64,000 nucleotides of DNA from Typhlomys cinereus (Eukaryota > Chordata > Mammalia > Rodentia > Platacanthomyidae): NCBI GenBank assembly GCA_023101885.1, contig JALPQD010000919.1:1-64000 (forward strand), written 5' to 3'. Positions 50,371 to 62,481 of this stretch are shown in pieces. The translations under genes were made by a program, and so were the position numbers. How positions within the stretch are numbered: position 1 is the stretch's first letter; the number at the start of each line of letters is the position of its first letter. Below the pieces are notes generated by a model. That model made no database searches. It saw only the letters and a list, made by a program, of their open reading frames with translations, and was not told the DNA's origin.

Positions 50371-53300
50371 GAATCCTGTAGATCTTCATACGTTGTAACT
50401 TTTTATGATCAGGAGAAATTCACACTGGTTTTGTGACTTTTCATGGAATATGTTCACGCAGGCCTTGATTTTCCAAAATAGTGAACCAAGTGAGCAGGAC
50501 AGAGAGTCAAATGTTGGAGGTGCACTTCTCAGGGATAAGTATTCTACAGAAGATTCTATAGTGTTACACTTTGTGTTCAGGAGAAGATCATACTTGTTTT
50601 GCGACAGTAGCATATAACATGATCACGCAGTTCATGATTTTCCAAAAGAGTGAACCAAATGCAGAGGTTTCAGAGTCAAATGTTGGAATTTCACTTCTTA
50701 GGGATAAGTATCATAGAGTAGTTCCTATTCTGTAACATTTGTGTTCAGGCGAAAATCATACTGGTTTTGTGACATTTGAATGGTACATGTTCACACAGGC
50801 CATGATTTTACAAAATAGTGAAACAAGTGAGGAGTACTCTGAGTTACATGTTGCCAGTGCACTTCTTTAGGATAAGTATTGAACAGAAGTTTCTATTTTG
50901 TAACTCTTTGTGTTCAGGAGGAAATCATCCTTGTTTTACGACATTTCCATGAAACATGTTCATGCATGTCGTTCCCTTCCAAAATATTGAATAAAGTGAA
51001 GAGGACTCACAGTCATATGTAGCATGTGCTCTTCATTGTAAAGTCATGTGTACCATGTGGACTTCTTTGGGATACATATCCTACACAGGTTTGTACACTG
51101 CAAAACTTTTTATTCTATGGAGAACAACATTTGTGTTGTGCTGATTCGACCAACTAAGTTCAGGCTCATAAATAGCTTGAAAATAGTGACAAAGAGAGGA
51201 TGAGTCAAATTCACATGTTTCACTTTCTCTTCTCAGTGATAAGAATCCTGTAGATGTTCATACGTTGTAACTCTTTATGTTCAGGAGAAATTCACACTGG
51301 TTTTATGACGTTTTCATGGAATATGTTCACGCAGACCTTGATTTTCAAAAATAGTGAACCAAGTGAGGAGGACTGAGAGTCAAAGGTTGGAGGTGCACTT
51401 CTGAGGGAGAAGTATCTTAAAGAAGATTCTTTAGTGTTCCACTTTGTGTTCAGGAGAAGATCAAACTTGTTTTGTGACATTTGCATATGACATGTTGACA
51501 CACGCCATGATTTTCCAAAAAAGTGAACCAAGTGCGGAGTATTCAGAGTCAAATGTTGGAATTTCACTTCTAGGCATATGTATCCTAGAGAAGTTCCTAC
51601 ACTGAAACATTTGGTTCTGGCGAAACTCATACTTGTTTTGTGACATTTGAATGGCACAGGTTCACACAGGCCATGATTTTACAAAATAGTGCATTAAGTG
51701 AGGAGGACTCTGAGTTAAATGTTGCATGTGCAGTTCTTTAGGATAAGTATCGTACAGAAGTTTCTATATTGTAACTCTTTGTGTTCTGGAGGAAATCACA
51801 CTTGTTTTACGACGTTTCCATGAAACATGTGGATGCATGTCGTTCCCTTCCAAAAAAGTGAACCAAGTGAAGAGGACTCACAGTCATGTGTAGCATGTGC
51901 ACTTCCTTGTGGAAAGTATCCTACACAGGTTTTTAGACTGTAAATCTATGTATTCTGGGGAAAACAACATTTCTTTTGTGCTGATTCTACCAACTATGTC
52001 CAGGCTTGTAATGAGCTTGAAAATAGTTGTCAAGCGAGGCCTCGTCAAATACACGTTTCACTTTCTCTTCTCCTTGATAACAATCCTGTAGATGTTCATA
52101 CGTTGTAAATTTTTTGATCAGGAAAAATTCACACTGGTTTTGTGACGTTTTCATGGAATATGTTCACGCAGGCCTTGATTTTCCAAAATAGTGAACCAAG
52201 TGAGCAGGACTGAGAGTCAAATGTTGGAGGTGCACTTCTCAGGGATACGTATCCTGCAGAAGAGTCTATAGTGTTACACTTTGTGTTAAGGAGAAGATCA
52301 TACTTGTTTTGCGACATTGGCATATAACATGTTCACGCAGTCCATGGTTTTGCAAAAGAGTGAACCAAATGCGGAGGTTTCAGAGTCAAATGTTGGAATT
52401 TCACTTCTTAGGGATAAGTATCCTAGAGAAGTTCCTATACTGTAACATTTGTGTTCAGGTGAAAATCATACTGGTTTTGTGATATTTGAATGGCACATAT
52501 TCACACAGGCCATGATTTTACAAAATAGTGAACCAAGTGAGGAGTACTCTGAGTTAAATGTTGCCAGTGCACTTCTTTAGGATAAGTATCGAACAGAAGT
52601 TTCTATTTTGTAACTCTTTGTGTTCAGGAGGAAATCATCCTCGTTTTATGAGATTTCCATGAAACATATTCATGCATGTCATTCCCTTTCAAAATATTGA
52701 ATAAAGTGACGAGGACTCACAGTCATATGTAGCATGTGCTCTTCATTGTGAAGTCATGTGTACCATGTACACTTCTTTGGGATACATATTCTACACAGGT
52801 TTGTACACTTCAAAACTTTTTATTCTGGAGAAAACAACATTTCTTTTGTGGTGATTCTATAAACTAAGTTCAGGCTTACAAATAGCTTGAAAATAGTGAC
52901 CAAAGGAGGACGCGTCAAATTCACATGTTTCACTTTCTCTTCTCAGTGATAAGAATCCTGTAGATGTTCATAAGTTGCAACTTTTTATGTTCAGGAGAAA
53001 TTCACACTGGTTTTGTGACGTTTTCATGGAATATGTTCACGCAGGCCTTGATTTTCAAAAATAGTGAACCAAGTGAGAAGGACTGAGAGTCAAAGTTGGA
53101 GGTGCACTTCTGAGGGAGAAGAATCCTGAAGAAGATTCTATAGTGTTCCACTTTGTGTTCACGAGAAGATCATAATTGTTTTGTGACATTTGCATATGAT
53201 ATGTTGACGCAGGCCATGATTTTCCAAAAAAGTGAACAAATTGCGGAGGATTCAGAGTCAAATGTTGGAATTTCACTTCTTAGGGATATGTATCCTAGAG

Positions 53301-56300
53301 AAGTTCCTATACTGAAACATTTGGTTCATGCGAAACACATACTTGTTTGTGACACTTGAATGGCACAGGTTCACACAGGCCATGATTTTACAAAATAGTG
53401 AATCAAGTGAGGAGGACTCTGAGTTAAATGTTGCATGTGCAGTTCTTTAGGATAAGTATCGTACAGAAGTTTCTATGTTGTAATTCTTTGTGTTCTGGAG
53501 GACATCACTCTTGTTTTACGACGTTTCCATGAAACATGTGGATGCATGTCGTTCCCTTCCAAAAAAGTGAACCAAGTGAAGAGGACTCACAGTCATATGT
53601 AGCATGTGCACTTCTTTGGGAAGTCATGTGTAGCATGTGCACTTCTTTGAGATAAGTATCCCACACAGGTTTCTAGACTGTAAATCTATGTATTCTGGGG
53701 AAAACAACATTTGTTTTGTGCTGATTCTACCAACTATGTCCTGGCTTGTAATGAGCTTGAAAATAGTTGTCAAGCGAGGCCTCGTCAAATACACGTTTCA
53801 CTTTCTCTTCTCCTTGATAACAATCCTGTAGATGTTCATACGTTGTATCTTTTTATGATCAGGAGAAATTCACACTGGTTTTGTGACGTTTTCATGGAAT
53901 ATGTTCAATAAGGCCTTGATTTTCCAAAATAGTGAACCAGGTGAGCAGGACTGAGATTCAAATGTTGGGGGTGCACCTCTCAGGGATAAGTATCCTACAG
54001 AAGATTCTATAGTGTTACACTTTGTGTTCAGGAGATCATACTTGTTTTGCGACATTGGCATATAACATGTTCACGCAGTACATGATTTTCCATCAGAGTG
54101 AACCAAATGCGGAGGATTCAGAGTCAAATATTGGAATTTCAGTTCTTAGGGATAAGTATCCTAGAGGAGTTCCTATATTGTAACATTTGTGTTCAGGCCA
54201 AAATTATACTTGTTTTGTGATATTTGAATGGCACATGTTCACAAAGACCATGATTTTACAAACTAGTGAATCAAGTGAGGAGGACTCTGAGTTAAATGTT
54301 GCAAGTGCACTAGTTTAGGGGAAGTATCGTACAGAAGTTTCTATATTGTATCTCTTTGTGTTCAATAGGAAATCAAACTTGGTTTACGACGTTTCCATGA
54401 AACATGTTCATGCATGTCGTTCCCTTCCAAAATAGTGAGCCAATTGAAGAGGACTCACAGTAATATGAAGCATGTGCTGTTCTTTGTGAAGTCATGCGTA
54501 ACATGAGCACTTCTTTGCGATAAGTGTCCTACACAGGTTTCTAGACTGTAAAACTTTGTATTCTGGAGAAAACAACATTAGTTTTGTGCTGATTCTACCA
54601 ACTATGTTCAGGCTTGTAATGAGCTTGAAAATAGTCACCAAGTGAGGACGCGTCAAATTCACATGTTTCACTTTCTGTTCTAGTGATAAGAATCCTGTAG
54701 ATGTTCATACGTTGTAACTTTTTATGTTCAGGAGAAATTCACACTGGTTTTCTGACGTTTTCATGGAATATGTTCACGCAGGCCTTGATTTTCCAAAAGA
54801 ATGAACCAAGTGAGGAGGACTGAGAGTCAAAAGTTGGAGGTGCACTTCTTAGGGATAAGTATCCTACGGAGGATTCTCTAGTGTTACACTTTGTGTTAAG
54901 GAGAAGATCATACTTGTTTTGCGACATTGGTATATAACACATTCACGCAGGCCATGATTTTCCAAAAGAGTGAACCAAGTGCGGAGCATTCAGAGAAAAA
55001 TGTTGGCATTTCACTCTTAGGGATAAGTATCCTAGAGATGTTCCTATACACTAACATTTGTGTTCAGCCAAAAATCATACTTGTTTTGTGACATTTGAAG
55101 GGCACATGTTAACACAGGCCATCATTTTACAAAATAGAGAACCAAGTGAGGAGGACTCTGAGTTAAATGTTGCAAGTGCACTTCTTTATGATAAGTATCG
55201 AACAGAAGTTTCTATATTGTAACTCTTTTTGTTCAGGAGGAAATCACACTTGTTCTAAGACGTTATCATTAAACATGTTCATACATGTCGTTCCCTTCTA
55301 AAATAGTGAACCAAGTGAAGAGGACTCACAGTCATATGTAGCATGTGCTCTTCTTTGTGAAGTCATGTGTAGCATGTGCACTTCTTTGGGATAAGTATCC
55401 TACACAGGTTTCTAGACTGTAAAACTTTGAATTCTGGAGAAAACTACATTTGTTTTGTGCTGATTCTACCAACTGAGTTCAGGCTTATAATGAGCTTGAA
55501 AATAGTGACCAAGTGAAGACGCGTCAAATTCACAGGTTTCACCTTCTCATCTCAGTGATAGGAATCCTGTAGATGTTCATACGTTGTAACTTTTCATGTT
55601 CAATTGAAATTCACACTGTTTTTGTGACGTTTTCATGGAATACGTTCACACAGGCCTTGAATTTCCAAAATAGTGAACCAAGTGAGGAGGATTGAAAGTC
55701 AAATGTTGGAGGTGCACTTCTTAGGGATAAGTATCCTACAGAAGATTCTATAGTGTTGCACTTTGTGTTCAGGAGAAGATCATACTTGCTTGGCGACATT
55801 TGCATATAACATATTCACGCAGGCCATGATTTTCCAAAATAGTGACCCAAGTGCGGAGGATTCAGAGTCACATATTGGAATTTCACTTCTTAGGGATAAG
55901 TATCCTAGGGAAGTTCCTATACTGTAACATTTGTGTTCAGGCAAAAATCATACTTGTTTTGTGACATTTGAATGGCCCATGTTCACACAAGCCCTGATTT
56001 TACAAAATAGTGAACCATGTGAGGAGGACTCTGAGTTTAATGTTGCAAGTGCACTTCTTTAGGATAAGTATCGAACAGAAGTCTCTATATTGTAACTCTT
56101 TGTGTTCAGGAGGAAATCACACTTGCTTTACGACGTTTCCATGAAACATGTTAATGCATATCATTCCCTTCCAAAATAGGGAATAAAGTGATGAGGACTA
56201 ACAGTCATTTGTAGCATGTGCTGTTCTTTGTGAAGTCATGTGTAGCGTGTGCACTTCTTTGGGATAAGTGTCCTACACAGGTTTCTAGACTGTAAAATTT

Positions 56301-59300
56301 GTATTCTGGAGAAAACAACAGTTGTGTTGTGCTGATTCTACCAACTATGTTCAGGATTGTAATGAGCTTGAAAATATTGGTCAAGCGAGGACTCGTCAAA
56401 TGCACATGTTTCTCTTTCTCTTCTCAGTGATAAGAATCCTGTAGATGTTCATACGTTTTAACTTTTATGTTCAGGAGAAATTCACACTGGTTTTGTGACT
56501 TTTTCATGTAATATGTTCACGCAGGCCTTGATTTTCCAAAATACTGAACCAAGTGAGGAGGACTGAGAGTCAAATATTAGAGGTGCACTTCTTAGAGATA
56601 AGTATCCTAAAGAAGATTCTATAGAGTTACACTTTGAGTTCACGAGAACATCATACTAGTTTTGTGACATTTGCATGTAACATGTTCACGTAGGCCATGA
56701 TTTTGAAAATAGTGAACGAAGTGTAGAGGTTTCCGAGTTAAATGTTCGAATTTCACTTCTTAGGGATAAGTATCCTAGAGAAGTTACTATACTGTAACAT
56801 TTGAGTTCAGGCGAAAATCATACTGGTTTTGTAACATTTGAATGGCACATGTTCACAATGGCAATGATTTTACAACATAGTTAACCAAGTGAGGAGGACT
56901 CTGACTTAAATGTTGCAAGTGCACTTCTTTAGAATAAGTATCATACAGAAGTTTCTATATTGTAACTCTTTGTGTTCAGGAGGAAATCACACTTTTTTAT
57001 GACGTTTCCATGAAACATGTTCATGCATGTCCTTTCCCTTCCAAATTAGTGAACCAAGTGAAGAGGACTCACAGTCATATGTAGCATGTGTACTTCTTTA
57101 GGACGTCAGGTGTAGCATGTACACTTCTTTGGGATAAGTATGCTACAGAGATTTCTAGCCTGTAAAACATTGTAATCTGCAGAAAACAACATTTGTTTGG
57201 TGCTGATTCTACCAACTATGTTCAGGCTTGTACTGAGGTTGAAAATAGTGACCAAGTGAGGACGCGTCAAATTCACATGTTTCACTTTCTCTTCTCAGTG
57301 ATAAGAATCCTGTAGATGTTCATATATTTTAAACTTTGATGTTCAGGAGAAATTCACACTGGTTATGTGACGTTTTCATGTAATATGTTCACGCAGGCCT
57401 TCATTTTCCAGAATACTGAACCAAGTGAGGAGGACTGAGAGTCAAATATTGGAGGTGCATTTCTTAGAGATAAGTATCCTACAGATGATTCTATAGTGTT
57501 ACACTTTGTGTTCAGGAGAAGATCATACATGTTTTGCGACATTTGCATATTACATGTTCACTCAGGCCATGATTTTCCAAAAGTGTGAACCAAGTGCGGA
57601 GGATTCAGAGTCAAATGTTTGAATTTCATTTTGTAGGGGTATGTATTCTAGAGAAGTTCCTATACTGTAACATTTGTGTTCAGGCGAAAATCATACTTGT
57701 TTTGTAAGATTTGAATGGTACATGTTCACACAGGCCATGATTTCACAAAATAGAGAACCAAGGGTGGAGGACTCAGAGGTAAATGTTGCAAGTGCGCTTC
57801 TTTAGGAGAAGTATCGTACAGAAGTTTCTATATTGTAACTCTTTGTGTTCAGGAGGAAATAACACTTGCTTTATAACGTTTCCATGAAACATGTTCATGC
57901 ATGTCATTCCCTTCTAAAATAGTGAACCAAGTGAAGAGAACTTACAGTCATATGTAGCATGTGCACTGCTATGGGAAGTCATGTGGAGCATGTGCACTTC
58001 TTTGGGATAAGTATCCTACACAGGTCTCTAGACTGTAAAACTATGTATTCTGCAGAAAAAAACATTTATTTTGTGATGATTCTACCAACTATGTTCAGGC
58101 TTGTAATGAGGTTGAAAATAGTGACCAAGTGAGGACGTGTCAAATTCACATGTTTCACTTTCTCTTCTCAGTGATAAGAATCCTGTAGATGTTCATACGT
58201 TTTAAACTTTTATGTTCAGGAGAAATTCACACTGGTTTTGTGACGATTTCATGTAATATGTTCACGCAGGCCTTGATTTTCCAGAATACTGAACAAGGTG
58301 GGGAGGACTGAGAGTCAAATATTGGAGGTGCATTTCTTAGAGATAAGTATCCTACAGAAAATTCTATAGTGTTACACTTTGTGTTAAGGAGAAGATCATA
58401 CTTGTTTTGCGACATTTGCATATTACATGTTCACTCAGGCCATTATTTTCCAAAAGAGTGAACCAAGTGCGGAGGATTCAGAGTCAAATGTTGGAATTTC
58501 ACTTCATAGGGGTATGTATTCTAGAGAAGTTCCTATACTGTAACATTTGTGTTCAGGTGAAAATCATACTTGTTTTGTAAGATTTGAATGGTATATGTTC
58601 ACACAGGCCATGATTTCACAAAATAGTGAACCAAGTGAGGAGGACTCTGAGTTAAATGTTCTAAGTGCACTTCTTTAGGATAAGTATCCTACAGAGGTTT
58701 CTATATTGTAACTCTTTGTGTTCAGGAGGAAATCACACTTGCTATACGACGTTTCCATGAAACATGTTCATGCATATCGTTCCCTTCCAAAATAGTGAAG
58801 CAAGTGATGAGGACTCACAGTCATATGTAGCATGTGCACTTCTTTGGGAAGTCATGTGTAGCATGTGCACTTCTTTGGGATAAGTATCCTACAGAGGTTT
58901 CTAGTCTGTAAAACTTTGCAGTCTGGAGAAAACAACATTTGTTTTGTGCTGATTCTACCAACTATGTTCAGACTTCTAATGAGCTTGAAAATATTGACCA
59001 AGTGAGGACTAGTCAAATTCAAAGGCTTCACTTTCTCTTCTCTGTGATAAGAATCCTGTAGATGTTCATACGTTGTAACTTTTCAAGTTCAGTAGAAATT
59101 CACAACGGTTTTGTGAAGTTTTCATGGAATCTGTTCAGGCAGGCCTTGATTTTACAAAATAGTGAACCAAGTGAGAAGGACTGAGAGTGAAATGTAGGAG
59201 GTGCACTTCTTAAGGATAAGAATCCTGCAGAAGATTCTATAGTGTTACACTTTGTGTTCAGGAGAAGATCATACTAGTTTTGTGACATTTGCATGTAACA

Positions 59301-60768
59301 TGTTCACGCAGGCCATGATTTTTAAAATAGTGAACGAAGTGCGGAGGATTCTGAGTTAAATGTTGGAATTTCACTTCTTAGGGATAAGTATCCTAGAGAA
59401 GTTACTGTACTGTAACATTTGTGTTCAGGCGAAACTCATACTTGTTTTGTAACATTTGAATGGCACATTTTCACAATGGCAATGATTTTACAAAATAGTT
59501 AACCAAGTGAGGAGGACTCTGAGTTAAATGTTGCAAGTGCACTTCTTTAGGATAAGTATCATACAGAAGTTTCTATATTGTAAATCTATGTGTTCAGGAG
59601 GAAATCACACTTGGTTTACGACGTTTCCATGAAACATGCTCATGCATGCCGTTCCCTTCCAAAATAGTGAACCAAGTGAAGAAGACTCACAGTCATATGT
59701 AGCATGTGCACTTCTTTGGGAAGTCATGTGCAGCATGTGCACTTCTTTGGGATAAGTATCCTATAGAGGTTTCTAGTCTGTAAAACTTTGTATTCTGGAG
59801 ACAACAACATTTGTTTTGTGCTGATTCTACCAACTATGTTCAGACTTGTAATGAGCTTGAAAATATTGACCAAGTGAGGACGCGTCAAATTCACATGTTT
59901 TATTTTCTTTTCTCAGTGATATGTATCCTGTAGATGTTCATACATTGGTTGTAACTTTTTATGTTGAGGAGAAATTCACACTGGTTTTGTGCCATTTTCA
60001 TGGAATATGTTCACGCAGGTCTTCATTCTCCAAAATAGTGAACCAAGTGAGGAGGACTGAGAGTCAAATGTTGGAGGTGCACTTCTCAGGGATAAGTATC
60101 CTACAGAAGATTCTGTAGTGTTACATTTTGTATTCAGGAGAAGATCATTATCGTTTTGCGACATTAGCATATGACATGTTCACTCAGGCCATGATTTTCC
60201 AAAAGAGTGAACCAAGTGCGGAGGATTCAGAGTCAAATGTTGGAATTTCACTTCTTAGGGGTATGTATTCTAGAGAAGTTCCTATACTGTAACATTTGTG
60301 TTCAGGCGAAAATCATACTTCTTTTGTAAGATTTGAATGGTACATGTTCACACAGGCCATGATTTCACAAAATAGAGAACCAAGTGAGGAGGACTCAGAG
60401 TTAAATGTTGCAAGTGCGCTTCTTTAGGACTAGTATCGTACAGAAGTTTCTATATTGTAACTCTTTGTGTTCAGGAGGAAATCACACTTGCTTTACGACG
60501 TATCCATGAAACATGTTCATGCATGTCGTTCCCTTCCAAAATAGTGAACCAAGTGAAGAGGACTCACCGTCATATGTAGCATGTGCACTTCTTTGGGATA
60601 AGTATCCTACACAGGTTTCTAGACTGTAAAACTTTGTATTCTGGAGAAAACAACATTTGTTTTGTGCTGATTCTACCAACTATGTTCAGGCTTGTAATGA
60701 GCTTGTAAATATCGACCAAGTGAGGACGCATCAAATTCACATGTTTCGCTTTCTCTTCTCAGTGATAA
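50371..60768 (+). repeat. Family 2 satellite array: five-monomer HOR, second run
   Basis: Units start at 50,371, 51,243, 52,081, 52,953, 53,821, 54,690, 55,562, 56,434, 57,305, 58,178, 59,051 and 59,923, mostly 868-873 bp. The units at 51,243 (838 bp) and 59,923 (846 bp) lack one copy of the 31-bp duplication. The first two units resemble 45,034-46,776, an older block duplication at an offset of about 5.3 kb. No genes seen. Confidence 0.93.
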
Positions 60769-62481
60769 GAATCCTGTAGATGTTCCTGCATTGTAACTTT
60801 TTATGTTCAGGAGAAATTCACACTGATTTTGTGACGTTTTCATGGAATATGTTCACGCAGGCCTTGATTTTCCTAAAGAGTGAACCAAGTGAGGAAGACT
60901 TAGATTCAAATGTTTGAAGTGCAGTTCTTAGGATAAGTATCCTGCAGAAGATTCTGTATTGTTACTTTGTGTTCAGGAGAAGATCATACTTGTTTTGCGA
61001 CATTTGCATATAACATGTTCATGCAGGCCATGATTTTCCAAAATAGTGAACCAAGTGAGGAGGCTTCAGAGTCAAATAATGCACGTGCAATTCTTACTGG
61101 TAAGTATCCTATGGAAGTTCCTATACTGTAACTCTTTCTGTCCAGGAGAAAATGACAGTTGTTGTGGCTCATTTCCATGGAACATGTTGAAGCAGGCCAT
61201 GATGTTTCCAAAATAGTTAACCAAGGGAGGATGAGTCAGAGTCAAATGTTGCAAGTGCACTTCTTTCGGATATGTATCCTACAGAAGTTTCTATACTGCA
61301 ACTCTTTGTCATGAGGAGAAAGTCCCACTTGTTGTGTGAAATTTCCATCGAACACATTCAGGAAGGCCATGATTTTCCAAAATAGTGAACCAAGAGAGAA
61401 GGACTCAGAATCAAATGTTGCAAGTGCATTTATTTGGGATACGTATCCTACAGAAGTTTCTATACTGTAACTCTTTGAGTTCAGGGGAAAGTCACACTTG
61501 TTGTGCGACAGTCAATGGAACATTTACACGAAAGCCATGATATTCCAAAATAGTGAACCAAGAGAGAAGGACTCACAGTCAAATGTTGCAAGTTCTCTTC
61601 TTAGCGGTAAATATCCCACAAAAGTTTCTATACTGTAATTCTTTGTGTTCAGGAGAGTATCACACGTGTTTTGCAAAGTTTCCATGGAGCATGTTCACGC
61701 AGGCTATGATTTTCCAAAATAGTGAACCAAGTGAGGAGGACTCAGAGTCAAATGTTGCAAGTGCACTTCTTAGTGGTAAGTATCCTACGGATGTTTCTAT
61801 ACTGTAACTGTTTGTGTTCAGGAGAAAATAACAGTTGTTTTGTGACATTTCCATGGAACATGTTCACGAAGGCCATGATTTTCCAAAATAGTGAACCAAG
61901 TGCGGAGGATTCAGACTCAAATGTTGGAATTTCACGTCTTAGGGATAAGTGTCCTAGAGAAGTTACTATACTGTAACATTTGTGTTCAGGCAAAAATCAT
62001 ACTTGTTTTGAGACATTTGAATGGCACATGTTCACACAGAACATGATTTTACAAAATAGTGAACCAAATGAGGAGGACTCTGAGTTAAATGTTGCAAGTG
62101 CACTTCTTTAGCATAAGTATCATACAGACGTTTCTATATTGTATCTTTTGTGTTCAGGAGGAAATCACACTTGGTTTACGACGTTTCCATGAAACATGTT
62201 CATGCATGTCGTTCCCTTCCCAAAATAGTGAGCCAAGTGAAGATGACTCACAGTCATATATAACATGTGCACTTCTTTGGGCAGTCATATGTAGCATGTG
62301 CACTTCTTTGGGATAAGTATCCTACACAGGTTTCTAGACTGGAAAACTTTGTATTCTGCAGCAAACAACATTTGTTTTGTGCTGATTCTACAAAGTATGT
62401 TCAGGCTTGTAATGAGATTGAAAATAGTGACCATGTGAGGACATGTCAAAATCACGTTTCACCTTCTCTTCTCAGTGATAA
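60769..62481 (+). repeat. Ten-monomer unit carrying the 31-bp duplication
   Basis: 1,713 bp: N10, N1, N2, N3, a second N3-like monomer (near 61,390, TTATTTGGGATACGTATCC), N4, N5-like, N6', N8, N9 with the 31-bp duplication. It combines family 1 monomers N2-N5 with family 2 N6'-N8-N9dup, and lacks N7. It is the longest mixed form in the window. Confidence 0.8.
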
